Shown here in pieces: positions 35,597 through 47,184 of a DNA stretch of 64,000 nucleotides. Origin of the DNA: Curtobacterium flaccumfaciens pv. betae (GTDB lineage Bacteria; Actinomycetota; Actinomycetes; Actinomycetales; Microbacteriaceae). The stretch lies in contig NZ_JAPJDC010000001.1 in NCBI RefSeq assembly GCF_026241855.1, forward strand, positions 1,674,001-1,738,000. Direction: 5' to 3'. Position 1 is the first letter of the stretch, and each line of letters opens with the position of its first letter. The translations under genes and the position numbers were made by a program. The notes under the pieces were generated by a model. The model searched no databases, was not told the DNA's origin, and saw only the letters and a program-made list of their open reading frames with translations.

Positions 35597-35896
35597 ATGG
35601 CCACCGATTACGACGCCCCCCGGAAGACCGACGACAACTCCGACTCGGAGTCGATCGAGGCCCTCAAGGAGCGCGTTCCCGACAAGATGTCGGGGGTCGT
35701 CGACGATGATTCCGACAACCCCGGCAGTTTCGAACTCGCCGGGCAGGACCTCAGCGACGTCGACCTCGACGTCGTGGTGCTGCCCCCGCAGGTCGACGAG
35801 TTCACCTGCGTCGAGTGCTTCCTCGTGAAGCACCGCTCCCAGCTCGACCACGAGTCGAAGCTCGGACCGGTCTGCGCGGAGTGCGCGTCGCTCTAG
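35597..35896 (+). CDS. DUF4193 small acidic zinc-ribbon-like protein
   Basis: 99 aa. An acidic N-terminus (DSESIEALKERVPDKMSG; DDDSDNPGSFELAGQDLSD), then VVLPPQVDEFTCVECFLVKHRSQL and GPVCAECASL: two CxxC pairs likely binding one zinc. This is the family architecture of DUF4193, conserved next to dut/sepH in actinobacteria. An in-frame ATG two codons upstream (35591) is an alternative start. Function unknown. Confidence 0.85.
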   Translation: MATDYDAPRKTDDNSDSESIEALKERVPDKMSGVVDDDSDNPGSFELAGQDLSDVDLDVVVLPPQVDEFTCVECFLVKHRSQLDHESKLGPVCAECASL

Positions 35897-35933
35897 CGAA
35901 CACAGCCGCGTCGTCCTCGACGCAACGATCAGC

Positions 35934-35968
35934 GAAGGCCCCGCATCCTCCAGGGATGCGGGGCCTTC
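35934..35968 (+). terminator. Terminator hairpin after the DUF4193 gene
   Basis: 15-bp perfect stem GAAGGCCCCGCATCC with a 5-nt loop, 37 bp beyond the stop codon. It would also serve the convergent DUF3093 gene. Confidence 0.8.
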
Positions 35969-36024
35969 GTCGTGTGCTGCGAGGCGGGGCCGAGCCGCGC
36001 CTCCAGGCCGTGGAGCGTGGTCCG

Positions 36025-36456
36025 TCAGGACCGCAGCGCCTCGACGACCTTGCCCGGGTGCCGGACGCTGACCAGCCAGTAGGGCGTGGGGTCCGCGTCG
36101 TCGCGCACCTCGACCTTGACGACCCCCCGGACGTAGCCGCGGAAGAGCGTCCACGCGCGGGCGTCGAGTGCCGGCCCGCGCTGCTCGGTGGCCGCTGCGC
36201 CCTCGAACGCCTCGGTTGTGCCGACGAGCGTGCGGGGGAGGTGTGCCTTGCCCGCGCGGAACTCGGTGTCGGTGACCTCGATGGTGGGTGCGAGTGCCCA
36301 CAGGAGGACCAGGACCCCGAGCTCCATCCCGATCGCCACGAGGACGCCAGCCAGGACGCTGATGGGGAGGAAGACGAGCAGGGTGGCGGGGATGACGAGC
36401 GCCGTCGCCAGGTACAGGGCGGGCGGGGCCCAGAGTCGTTCGCGGTACAGGGTCAC
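36025..36456 (-). CDS. DUF3093 membrane protein
   Basis: 143 aa starting YRERLWAPPALYLATALVIPATL. Two membrane helices (about 12-30 and 34-55) are followed by a soluble domain with IEVTDTEFRAGKAHLPRTLVG and a terminal YWLVSVRHPGKVVEAL. This is the DUF3093 pattern, found beside dut in actinobacteria. Divergent from dut with 63 bp between starts. Function unknown. Confidence 0.85.
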   Translation of the reverse strand: MTLYRERLWAPPALYLATALVIPATLLVFLPISVLAGVLVAIGMELGVLVLLWALAPTIEVTDTEFRAGKAHLPRTLVGTTEAFEGAAATEQRGPALDARAWTLFRGYVRGVVKVEVRDDADPTPYWLVSVRHPGKVVEALRS

Positions 36457-36507
36457 GGGTCCATTCGATCACGAGCGAGCGAGGTCACGGAACGGTCACG
36501 GCTGCAC

Positions 36508-36519
36508 TACCCTCGTCAC
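36508..36519 (+). promoter_or_regulatory. Leaderless-type -10 box for dut
   Basis: TACCCT (36508-36513), 6 nt, GTG 36520; no ribosome-binding site. Confidence 0.65.
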
Positions 36520-37011
36520 GTGACCGAACCAGTCGACGTCCTCTGGACCGGGGAGCACGCTCCCGGCCACGCCCACCCCGGCGACGCGGGTGCCGATCTC
36601 GTCTCCACCGAGGCCTTCGTACTGCAGCCGGGGGAACGACACCTGGCCGCCACGGGGCTGCGCATCGCGCTGCCCGAGGGCTACGCCGCGTTCGTGGTCC
36701 CGCGGAGCGGCCTGGCGGCGAAGCACGGCATCACGATCGTGAACAGCCCCGGCACCGTCGACTCCGGCTACCGCGGGGAGATCAAGGTCGCCCTGCTCAA
36801 CACCGACCAGACGGAACCGTACGAGGTGCACGCCGGCGACCGCATCGCCCAGTTGATCGTGATGCCGGTGCCGCAGGTGACCTACACCCGGGTCGACGAC
36901 CTGCCGGACAGCGTCCGCGGACAGGGCGGGTTCGGCTCGTCGGGCTACGGTGACCGGAGCGACGCCGTGACCGGTGCCGCCGCAGACGCTCAGGAAGGAA
37001 CGCGCGCATGA
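36520..37011 (+). CDS. dut: dUTP diphosphatase
   Basis: Hydrolyses dUTP to dUMP, keeping uracil out of DNA; trimeric, 163 aa. The five conserved motifs are present: HPGDAGADLVS, PRSGLAAKHGI, NSPGTVDSGYRGEIKV (catalytic Asp), GDRIAQLIVMP and the C-terminal arm RGQGGFGSSG. The stop overlaps the next start by 4 bp. Confidence 0.96.
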   Translation: MTEPVDVLWTGEHAPGHAHPGDAGADLVSTEAFVLQPGERHLAATGLRIALPEGYAAFVVPRSGLAAKHGITIVNSPGTVDSGYRGEIKVALLNTDQTEPYEVHAGDRIAQLIVMPVPQVTYTRVDDLPDSVRGQGGFGSSGYGDRSDAVTGAAADAQEGTRA

Positions 37012-37730
37012 AGTTCGGCCGACGCAAGCGGGACGAGGTCGAGGTGGCGGACGCCGTCACCGACGACATCGAGGTCGCGGACACGTCCCCCGAGGTCGAC
37101 ATCGCGACGGATGCCGACGCGGACCTCGACGAGGTCGACGCGGTCGCCCCGACGGACAAGTCCGCTCCGGAGGACCGGGCCGAGAACGGCCCCCACGACG
37201 AGACCGAGGCGAACCTGGTCCGCCCCTACGTCGACCTGGGCGGGGTGAAGGTGCTCCCGCGCGAGGGCCTGCACCTGCGCCTCGAGGTCGAGGAGGGCTC
37301 GCAGCGCGTCGTCGCGGTCGGGCTCGACTACGACGAGTCCACGCTGCAGGTCCAGCCGTTCGCGGCGCCCCGGTCCACCGGCCTGTGGCACGAGATCCGC
37401 GCCCAGATCGCCGAGCAGATCGAGCGCCAGGGCGGAGTCGTGACCGAGGTCGACGGCCCGTTCGGCCCCGAGCTCCGCGCGTCCGTCCCGGTCGCCGTGG
37501 ACGGCGACGGCGGCACCGCCGGCTCCCGTCCGGCCCGCTTCGTCGGCGTCGACGGCCCGCGCTGGTTCCTGCGCGGCGTGATCGCCGGCAAGGCCGCCGA
37601 GCAGCCCGACGACGCCAGCGAGATCGAGGAGCTGTTCCGCAGCGTCGTCGTCGTGCGCGGCACGACGCCGATGCCGCCGCGCGACCTCATCCCGCTGCAC
37701 ATGCCCAAGTCGACGCAGACCGCGATCTGA
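37008..37730 (+). CDS. DUF3710 protein
   Basis: 240 aa. A charged N-terminus (KFGRRKRDEVEVADAV plus acidic repeats) is followed by the DUF3710 core RPYVDLGGVKVLPREGLHLRLEVEE, QPFAAPRSTGLWHEIRAQIAEQI, GPRWFLRGVIAGKAA and a final PPRDLIPLHMPK. Conserved actinobacterial cytosolic family, constantly located between dut and a DUF3159 gene, as here. Function unknown. Confidence 0.88.
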   Translation: MKFGRRKRDEVEVADAVTDDIEVADTSPEVDIATDADADLDEVDAVAPTDKSAPEDRAENGPHDETEANLVRPYVDLGGVKVLPREGLHLRLEVEEGSQRVVAVGLDYDESTLQVQPFAAPRSTGLWHEIRAQIAEQIERQGGVVTEVDGPFGPELRASVPVAVDGDGGTAGSRPARFVGVDGPRWFLRGVIAGKAAEQPDDASEIEELFRSVVVVRGTTPMPPRDLIPLHMPKSTQTAI

Positions 37731-37762
37731 CCGACTGACGACCAACCCCGCCTGGAGGCACG

Positions 37763-38542
37763 GTGCCGGACCACGACGACACCCCACGACCCGAGACGGC
37801 TGGCTCCGACCCCGCTGCACCCGCGGCCGAGCCGTCGGTCGCACCGTCCTTCTCCGCGCAGTTCCGCGACGCCGTGCAGAACGCCGGCATCGCCCGCGTC
37901 GCGCCCGGTGAGGCTCCGTCCGGCAGGGCGCTGCTCGGCGCGGTCGGCGGGGTGCGCGGCCTCGCCGAGTCGGTGCTGCCCGGGTTCGCGTTCCTGGTCG
38001 TCTACGCGATCACGAAGGAGCTCGTGCCGAGCGTCGTGATCCCGGTGGCGGTCGGCCTGGTGTTCGTGGTGCTCCGGCTGCTGCAGCGGCAGTCGGTGAC
38101 GATGTCGTTCGCGGGCATCCTCGGCGTCGCGGTCTCGGCCGGCCTCGCGCTCATCACCGGCCGTGCGGAGAGCAACTTCATCCCCGGGATCGTCATCAAC
38201 GCCGTCTGGCTCGTCGGGCTGCTCATCACGCTGGCGATCCGCTGGCCGCTCATCGGGCTCGTCGTCGGCTTCCTGCTGCCGGCGAACGAGGACGGCTCGC
38301 ACGTCGACTGGCGCGCCGACCCGGTGAAGCGCCGCGTGCTGACGGTCGCCACCTGGATCTGGGTCGGGCTGTTCGCGGTCCGGCTCGCGGTGGAGGTCCC
38401 GCTGTACCTGACGGCGCAGGTCGAACTGCTCGCCGGGCTGAAGCTCATCCTCGGCGTGCCGCTGTACGCGGCGGTGCTCTGGGTGACGTGGCTGCTGGTC
38501 CGCACCGTGTTCGTCCGACGCGACGACGTCGCCCCGGTGTAG
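37763..38542 (+). CDS. DUF3159 membrane protein
   Basis: 259 aa. A soluble N-terminus of about 60 residues with ALLGAVGGVRGLAESVLPGFAFL, then five to six membrane helices including GLVVGFLLP and LGVPLYAAVLWVTWLLV. The DUF3159 family is uncharacterised and usually encoded in the dut-DUF3710-DUF3159 string. GTG start follows TGGAGG. Last gene before acnA. Confidence 0.87.
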   Translation: MPDHDDTPRPETAGSDPAAPAAEPSVAPSFSAQFRDAVQNAGIARVAPGEAPSGRALLGAVGGVRGLAESVLPGFAFLVVYAITKELVPSVVIPVAVGLVFVVLRLLQRQSVTMSFAGILGVAVSAGLALITGRAESNFIPGIVINAVWLVGLLITLAIRWPLIGLVVGFLLPANEDGSHVDWRADPVKRRVLTVATWIWVGLFAVRLAVEVPLYLTAQVELLAGLKLILGVPLYAAVLWVTWLLVRTVFVRRDDVAPV

Positions 38543-38547
38543 AGTTC

Positions 38548-38561
38548 TCTCGACATCAAGA
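38548..38561. promoter_or_regulatory. Candidate operator TCTCGACATCAAGA upstream of acnA
   Basis: A 14-bp near-palindrome of the form TCTYGAYRTCRAGA, 110 bp upstream of the acnA start and just after the DUF3159 stop. No regulator assigned. Confidence 0.35.
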
Positions 38562-38594
38562 TAGTTCTCGCAGGGCGCGCACGCGTTCTCGGGA

Positions 38595-38613
38595 TTAGGT
38601 TTGCCTTGCTGGT
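38595..38613 (+). promoter_or_regulatory. Half-match to a DtxR/IdeR iron box upstream of acnA
   Basis: TTAGGTTTGCCTTGCTGGT matches the left half of the TTAGGTTAGGCTAACCTAA iron-box consensus well and the right half poorly. Control of an iron-sulfur enzyme by an iron regulator would make sense, but the match is weak. Confidence 0.2.
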
Positions 38614-38670
38614 GGGACGGTCCACGGCCCGCGAGGATGAGGGCAAACCGATCAGTAGGGAGGCGGCACG

Positions 38671-41487
<2,817 letters not shown>

Positions 41488-41542
41488 GTCCGCTGAACGA
41501 TAGGAGCGTCGTACGCACGGGTCGCTGACGCGACCACAGATC

Positions 41543-41584
41543 GGACCGGAGGCCCGTGGCGACACCGCCACGGGCCTCCAGTCC
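41543..41584. repeat. Family A palindrome (acnA / dxs gap)
   Basis: GGAC-c-GGAGGCCCGTGGCG, 3-nt loop, then the complement CGCCACGGGCCTCC-a-GTCC; one central mismatch pair. It may terminate acnA. Confidence 0.85.
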
Positions 41585-41602
41585 GTCACCTGGTAGCGGG
41601 AA

Positions 41603-41608
41603 TAGGGT
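41603..41608 (+). promoter_or_regulatory. -10 box of dxs
   Basis: TAGGGT 30 bp before GTG 41639. It gives a short leader that still includes the AAGGAG ribosome-binding site, so dxs is not leaderless. The in-frame TTG at 41615 would be leaderless but lacks conserved sequence. Confidence 0.5.
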
Positions 41609-41638
41609 GATGGCTTGGTACCCACGAAAGGAGCGCCC

Positions 41639-43576
41639 GTGAGCCTGCTCGCCAGCATCACGTCACCGCGCGACCTGAAGCGTCTCTCCGACGCGCAGAT
41701 GACCGACCTCGCCGCCGAGATCCGGCGCTTCCTGGTCGCCGAGGTCGCGAAGACCGGTGGGCACCTCGGGCCGAACCTGGGCGTCGTGGAGCTGACGCTC
41801 GCGATGCACCGCGTGTTCGACTCGCCGAACGACCCGTTCGTCTTCGACACCGGGCACCAGTCGTACGTGCACAAGCTCGTCACCGGGCGCCAGGACTTCT
41901 CGAAGCTGCGCGAACGCGGCGGCATCGCCGGCTACCCGCAGCGGAGCGAGTCCGAGCACGACATCGTCGAGTCCTCGCACGCGTCGTCGTCGCTGTCGTG
42001 GGCCGACGGCATCTCCCGCGCGTTCGGGCAGACCGGGCAGACCGACCGCACCGTCGTCGCGGTCGTGGGGGACGGTGCGCTCACCGGCGGCATGACGTGG
42101 GAGGCGCTCAACAACATCTCCGACGACAACGATCGGCGCCTGGTCATCGTCGTCAACGACAACGGCCGCTCGTACGCCCCGACGATCGGTGGCATGGCGC
42201 GGTTCCTGAGCTCCGTGCGCACCCGCCGCGAGTACCGGGCCCTGTACGAGGGCACGCAGGCTGTGGCGGCCCGGTTCGGCGCTCCGGGTCGCGCGGTGTA
42301 CCGAGGCATGCGCGGGGGCCTGCACGGCTTCCTGTCGCGGCTGACGAACAACGAAGCGCTGTACTCGAACCTCGACATCAAGTACATCGGCCCGGTGAAC
42401 GGCCACGACCAGCAGGCGATGGAGGCAGCGCTCCGGCAGGCCAAGGAGTACGGCGCTCCCGTGATCGTGCACGCGATCACGGAGAAGGGCCACGGCTTCG
42501 AGCCCGCCCTGCGCGACCAGGCCGACCAGTTCCACGCCGTCGGGCACATCGACCCGGAGACCGGGGAGTCGCTCGACGCCGCATCGGGGCCGTCGTGGAC
42601 GTCGGTGTTCGCGTCTTCCCTGGCCGATGCCGGCGCCTCCGATCCTCGGATCGTCGCCATCACGGCGGCGATGCTCCGGCCGACGGGGCTCCACCTGTTC
42701 CAGGAGCAGCACCCCGACCGGGTCTACGACGTCGGCATCGCCGAGCAGCACGCCGTGACGACCGCCGCGGGCCTCGCCTACGGCGGTCTCCACCCGGTCG
42801 TGGCGCTCTACGCGACCTTCCTGAACCGTGCGTTCGACCAGGTGCTGATGGACGTCGCCCTGCACCGGGCCGGCGTGACGTTCGTGCTCGACCGTGCCGG
42901 CATCACCGGCCCGGACGGCCCCTCGCACCACGGCATGTGGGACCTCGCGCTGCTGCAGGTCGTGCCGGGGATCCGGATCGCCGCGCCCCGCGATGCCCCG
43001 ACGCTGCGCGAGGAGTTCCGCGAGGCGATCGCCGTCGACGACGCCCCCACCGTGCTGCGGTGGTCGAAGGGGCAGGTCGGACCGGACATCCCCGCGATCC
43101 GTCGTCTCGCCGATGGTGTGGACGTCCTGCACGCCGCCGCGGACGACGTCGAGGACGTGCTCTTCGTCGCCGTCGGGTCGATGGTGCCGGTGGCACTCGA
43201 GGCCGCGGCGCTGCTCGAGGCGCAGGGTATCGGCGTCACCGTCGTGGACCCGCGCTGGGTGGTGCCGATCCCGACGTCGCTGATCGAGCTGTCGCGGACG
43301 CACCGACTCGTGATCACCATCGAGGACGGCGTGCGGGTCGGCGGCGTCGGGACCCGGCTGCGGCAGGACCTGCGCGCTGCCGGGGTCGACACCGGGGTGA
43401 ACGAGCTCGGGCTGCCCGACGCGTTCATCGACCACGCGACCCGGTCGCAGATCCTCGCCGACGCGGGGCTGACGGCGCAGGCCATCGCCCGTGACGTCAT
43501 CGACCAGGTCGTCGGGACGAAGCTGCCGCAGGCGAAGCCCGCGCGGTCCCGCGAGTCCGCGGCGTCCGACCGCTGA
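41639..43576 (+). CDS. dxs: 1-deoxy-D-xylulose-5-phosphate synthase
   Basis: Thiamine-diphosphate enzyme, first step of the MEP isoprenoid pathway; 645 aa. GGHLGPNLGVVELT, DTGHQSYVHK, the ThDP motif GDGALTGGMTWEALNN, YIGPVNGHD, GIAEQHAVTTAAGLA (catalytic Glu) and DRAGITGPDGPSHHG are all intact, as is the C-terminal transketolase domain. GTG 41639 follows AAAGGAG. Confidence 0.96.
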   Translation: MSLLASITSPRDLKRLSDAQMTDLAAEIRRFLVAEVAKTGGHLGPNLGVVELTLAMHRVFDSPNDPFVFDTGHQSYVHKLVTGRQDFSKLRERGGIAGYPQRSESEHDIVESSHASSSLSWADGISRAFGQTGQTDRTVVAVVGDGALTGGMTWEALNNISDDNDRRLVIVVNDNGRSYAPTIGGMARFLSSVRTRREYRALYEGTQAVAARFGAPGRAVYRGMRGGLHGFLSRLTNNEALYSNLDIKYIGPVNGHDQQAMEAALRQAKEYGAPVIVHAITEKGHGFEPALRDQADQFHAVGHIDPETGESLDAASGPSWTSVFASSLADAGASDPRIVAITAAMLRPTGLHLFQEQHPDRVYDVGIAEQHAVTTAAGLAYGGLHPVVALYATFLNRAFDQVLMDVALHRAGVTFVLDRAGITGPDGPSHHGMWDLALLQVVPGIRIAAPRDAPTLREEFREAIAVDDAPTVLRWSKGQVGPDIPAIRRLADGVDVLHAAADDVEDVLFVAVGSMVPVALEAAALLEAQGIGVTVVDPRWVVPIPTSLIELSRTHRLVITIEDGVRVGGVGTRLRQDLRAAGVDTGVNELGLPDAFIDHATRSQILADAGLTAQAIARDVIDQVVGTKLPQAKPARSRESAASDR

Positions 43577-43617
43577 CCGCGCGGTCCGGTCCGTTCAGGT
43601 CCGGTCCGGTCTGTTCA

Positions 43618-43687
43618 GCAAAACACCGGTGTTCGCGCTCCACACCGCGTTCTGCGGGTGTTCGGTGCGCGAACACCGGTGTTTTGC
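43618..43687. repeat. Long palindrome GCAAAACACCGGTGTTCGCGC
   Basis: Perfect 21-bp arms (43618-43638, 43667-43687), loop 28 nt, between convergent dxs and fadB. Each arm itself contains the palindrome ACACCGGTGT. Notably more A/T-rich than its surroundings. Confidence 0.85.
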
Positions 43688-43697
43688 GTACTGGGCT

Positions 43698-45836
43698 CTA
43701 GCGGGAAGCGGGGCCGACGATCCGCGGCTCGTGGAACGTGCCGCCGAACACTCGCTCGGACGCGCCGGAACGGTCGAGGTACGGGCTGATCCCACCGGCC
43801 TGGAACGGGTAACCCGCACCGAGGATGAGCCCGAGGTCGATCTCCTCGACGTGCTCGACGACCCGGTCCTCGAGCATGCGGTGCAGCTCGTCGGCCAGGG
43901 CGTCCTCGAACCGGCGCTGCATCTCGGCGGCGTCGACGGGCTTCGCGTCCTTCTTGGACGGCGCGACGAGCTTCACGGCGGCGGGGTCGTACCCGGTCGC
44001 GTTGCCCTTCTTGTCGCGGGTCAGGATCGTCCCGTGCTCGGCGATCTTCTTCAGGCCGTCACCGGGGTAGAAGCGCTCGGGCCAGGCCGCGTGGTGCGAG
44101 TCGAGCACGTGCGCGCCGACCGGCAGCCCGACGAGCTCGAGCAGCTCGAACGGTGACATCGGCAGGCCGAGTGGTGCGGCACCCTGGGCGACGGTGTCGA
44201 ACGAGGTGCCCTCTTCCACGCCGCGCATCGCCTCGCCGAGCACCCGGGCGAGCACCCGGTTGACGACGAAGCCCGGCTGGTCCGCGGTGATGATCGCGGT
44301 CTTCTTCAGGGTCTTCGCGACGGCGAGTGCGGTGACGAGGGCCTCGTCCGAGGTCTTCGCCGCGCGCACCACCTCGAGCAGCGGCATGACCGCGACCGGG
44401 TTGAAGAAGTGGAAGCCGACGAGTCGCTCCGGGTTGGTGAGCACCGACGCCATCTCGTCGACGGAGAGCGACGACGTGTTCGTGGCGAGGATGGCGTCCG
44501 GTGCGATGACCTGCTCGATCTTCCGGAGGACCTCCTGCTTGACGGTCATCTCCTCGAAGACGGCCTCGATCACCCAGTCGGCATCGGCGAAGGCGTCGTA
44601 GGACACCGACCCGCTGACGAGTGCGGTGATGCGGTTCGCGTCGTCGGGGGAGATCCGGCCCTTGTCGAGCAGCTTTGCGACCTCGCCGCGGATCCGCTCG
44701 ACGCCGGCGTCCACACGGGACTGGTCGACGTCGGTGATGACGACGGGGACGCCCAGGCGTCGGGCGAACAGCAGCGCGAACTGCGACGCCATCAGCCCGG
44801 CGCCGAGGACGCCGACCTTCGTGATCTTCTTCGCGTCGACGCCCTCGGGAGCGCCGACGGGCTTCTTCGCACGCTTCTGCACGAGGTCGAAGGCGTACAT
44901 CGACGCGGCGAACTGGTCGCCCGAGATGAGGTCGGCGAGGGCCTCGTCCTCGTCGGCGAAGCGTTCGTCGAGCGAACCCGACTTGGCGGCGGCGACGAGG
45001 TCGAGCGCCCGGAACGGCGACTTCGGCACGGTGCCGATCTTCGACGCGACCTGTCCGCGAGCGACCTTGACGACGGTGCCCCATGCGGCCTTCTCGAGCA
45101 TGCCCGGCGCGTTCTTCCGCACCACCTTGGTCGTTCCGGTGATGACGCCGTCCGCCCACGCCACGGCGGAGGGCAGGAACGTGACGGACGGGACGAGCAC
45201 GTCACCGATGCCGATCTCGACCGCGGCCGGGCCGTCCATCAGGCGGTTGTTCTTGAGCGGGTTCTCGACGATGACGCGGAGCGCGCGCTCCGGGCCGATC
45301 AGGCGGGGGAGCAGCGTCGCGCCGCCCCAGCCGGGGATGATGCCGAGGAACACCTCGGGAAGCCCGATGCCCTGCGCCGCGGACGAGAACGCCCGGTAGG
45401 TGCAGTGCAGGGCGATCTCGAGCCCACCGCCGAGCGCCAGGGTGTTCACGAACGCGAACGACGGCACCCCGAGGTCGGCGAACTTCTTGAGCGTGGCGTG
45501 CCCGAGGGCGGCCAGGTCGTGGGCGGCCTCGCGCGACGGGACCGCGGCTGCCTGGGACAGGTCGGCCCCGGCGGCGAAGCAGTACTCCTTGCCGGTGATG
45601 GCGACGCCCTGGATCGTGCCGGCGGCGGCCTCGGTCTTCAGGGTGTCGAGCACGCCGGCGAGCTCACGGAGCGTGCGGGGCCCGAGGGTGTTCGGCCGCT
45701 TGTAGTCCTTGCCGTTGTCGAGCGTGATGAGCGCCAGCGTGCCACCCGAGGGCATCGTGACGTGCTTGACGAACGAGTGCGTGACGACCTCGTCCTCGCT
45801 GAGTTCGGCCAGTCGGTCGTTGTCGACGATGGTCAT
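43698..45836 (-). CDS. fadB: 3-hydroxyacyl-CoA dehydrogenase / enoyl-CoA hydratase (FadB-type)
   Basis: Multifunctional fatty-acid beta-oxidation protein; 712 aa. The N-terminal crotonase domain has ALGGGLEIALHCTYR and IGLPEVFLGIIPGWGGATLLPRLIG with its catalytic Glu. The C-terminal dehydrogenase domain has the NAD-binding KVGVLGAGLMASQFALLFARRLG, TNTSSLSV, GFHFFNPVAVMPLLEVV (catalytic His) and KTAIITADQPGFVVNRVLA. ATG 45836 is preferred to GTG 45842, because GGAAGGGGG is at the right distance from the ATG. It follows fadA with the stop and start codons almost touching. Confidence 0.94.
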   Translation of the reverse strand: MTIVDNDRLAELSEDEVVTHSFVKHVTMPSGGTLALITLDNGKDYKRPNTLGPRTLRELAGVLDTLKTEAAAGTIQGVAITGKEYCFAAGADLSQAAAVPSREAAHDLAALGHATLKKFADLGVPSFAFVNTLALGGGLEIALHCTYRAFSSAAQGIGLPEVFLGIIPGWGGATLLPRLIGPERALRVIVENPLKNNRLMDGPAAVEIGIGDVLVPSVTFLPSAVAWADGVITGTTKVVRKNAPGMLEKAAWGTVVKVARGQVASKIGTVPKSPFRALDLVAAAKSGSLDERFADEDEALADLISGDQFAASMYAFDLVQKRAKKPVGAPEGVDAKKITKVGVLGAGLMASQFALLFARRLGVPVVITDVDQSRVDAGVERIRGEVAKLLDKGRISPDDANRITALVSGSVSYDAFADADWVIEAVFEEMTVKQEVLRKIEQVIAPDAILATNTSSLSVDEMASVLTNPERLVGFHFFNPVAVMPLLEVVRAAKTSDEALVTALAVAKTLKKTAIITADQPGFVVNRVLARVLGEAMRGVEEGTSFDTVAQGAAPLGLPMSPFELLELVGLPVGAHVLDSHHAAWPERFYPGDGLKKIAEHGTILTRDKKGNATGYDPAAVKLVAPSKKDAKPVDAAEMQRRFEDALADELHRMLEDRVVEHVEEIDLGLILGAGYPFQAGGISPYLDRSGASERVFGGTFHEPRIVGPASR

Positions 45837-45838
45837 GG

Positions 45839-47056
45839 TCACGCCCCCTTCCGAGCCGAACGCTCGGCCGACTTGCTGTGGTTCGGGTTCTCCCAGATGA
45901 CGGTGCCGCCCTGGCCGAGCCCGATGCACATCGTGGTGATGCCGTACTTGACGTCCGGTCGCTCGGCGAACTGCGCGGCGAGCTGGTTCATCAGCCGGAC
46001 GCCACTCGACGCGAGCGGGTGGCCCACGGCGATCGCGCCGCCCCAGGCGTTCACGTTCGGGGAGTCCTGGGCGATGCCGTAGTTGTCGAGGAACGCGAGC
46101 ACCTGGACGGCGAACGCCTCGTTGATCTCGAACAGGCCGATGTCGTCGATCGACAGGCCGGCCTTCGCCAGGGCCTTGTCGGTCGCGGGGACCGGGCCGA
46201 CGCCCATGACCTCGGGCTCGACGCCGGCGAAGGCGAACGAGACCATGCGCATCTTCGTCGACAGTCCGTGCTGCTTCGCGCCGTCCTCGGACGCGAGCAG
46301 GCTCATGGTGGCGCCGTCGTTCAGACCGGCGGCGTTGCCGGCGGTGACCCGTCCGTGGGGCCGGAACGGCGTCTTCAACGCGGCCAGCGCCTCCAGGGTC
46401 GTCCCCGGCCGCGGCGGCTCGTCGGTGCTGACGACGTCCCAGCCGTCGCCCTTGTTGACCTCGACCGGGATCACGTCCGGCTGGAGCTTGCCGTTCGCCC
46501 AGGCGGCGGCGTAGCGCTGCTGGGACTGGACGGCGTAGGCGTCCGTGCGGTCCTTCGTGATCGCGGGGAAGCGGTCGTGCAGGCGCTCGGCGGTGGCGCC
46601 CATGACGAGGGCGTCGCTCGAGACCATGCGCTCCGCGACGAAGCGGGGGTTCGGGTCGGCGTTGAAGCCCATCGGGTGCCGGCCCATGTGCTCGACACCA
46701 CCGGCGATCGCGATGTCGGCGGCGCCGAAGGCGATGGCACCCGCGAGCGTCGTGACGCTCGTCATGGCGCCGGCGCACATGCGGTCGATCGCGTAGCCGG
46801 GCACCGACTTCGGCAGACCCGCGAGCATGCCGACCGTTCGGCCGAGCGTCAGCCCCTGGTCACCCTGCTGCGTGGTCGCCGCGACGGCGACGTCGTCCAC
46901 GGCTGCGGTGTCGAAGGCGTTCCGGTCGAGCAGTCCGCGCATCGCGTGCACCGCGAGGTCGTCGGACCGGGTCTTCCAGAACACCCCCTTCTCGCCGGCT
47001 CGTCCGAACGGTGTGCGAACGCCGTCCACGAACACGACGTCTGATGCCTTTGGCAA
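45839..47056 (-). CDS. fadA: Acetyl-CoA acyltransferase (thiolase)
   Basis: Last step of beta-oxidation, partner of FadB; 405 aa. Nucleophile Cys in AIDRMCAGAMTSVTTLAGAI, then GGVEHMGRHPMG, NAAGLNDGA, EINEAFAVQVLAFL, WGGAIAVGHPLASSGVR (His) and the second active-site Cys in TTMCIGLGQGG. TTG start at 47056 is supported by GGGAGG 6 nt upstream and by the conserved DVVFVDGVRTPFG directly after it. First gene of fadA-fadB. Confidence 0.95.
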   Translation of the reverse strand: MPKASDVVFVDGVRTPFGRAGEKGVFWKTRSDDLAVHAMRGLLDRNAFDTAAVDDVAVAATTQQGDQGLTLGRTVGMLAGLPKSVPGYAIDRMCAGAMTSVTTLAGAIAFGAADIAIAGGVEHMGRHPMGFNADPNPRFVAERMVSSDALVMGATAERLHDRFPAITKDRTDAYAVQSQQRYAAAWANGKLQPDVIPVEVNKGDGWDVVSTDEPPRPGTTLEALAALKTPFRPHGRVTAGNAAGLNDGATMSLLASEDGAKQHGLSTKMRMVSFAFAGVEPEVMGVGPVPATDKALAKAGLSIDDIGLFEINEAFAVQVLAFLDNYGIAQDSPNVNAWGGAIAVGHPLASSGVRLMNQLAAQFAERPDVKYGITTMCIGLGQGGTVIWENPNHSKSAERSARKGA

Positions 47057-47138
47057 TCCGGGCCTCCCAGATCCTCATCGATCGGGCCGGAACGCAGGTC
47101 GCTCCGGCCTGGCCGGGCCTCGCCCGGCGACCCTCCCG

Positions 47139-47144
47139 ACGCTA
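47139..47144 (-). promoter_or_regulatory. Probable -10 box of fadAB
   Basis: Minus-strand TAGCGT, about 82 bp upstream of the fadA start; leader of roughly 75 nt with GGGAGG. Confidence 0.4.
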
Positions 47145-47184
47145 TGCCCCCAGCCTGGGCGGCCGCATGCCGGTTGGGCAGTTC

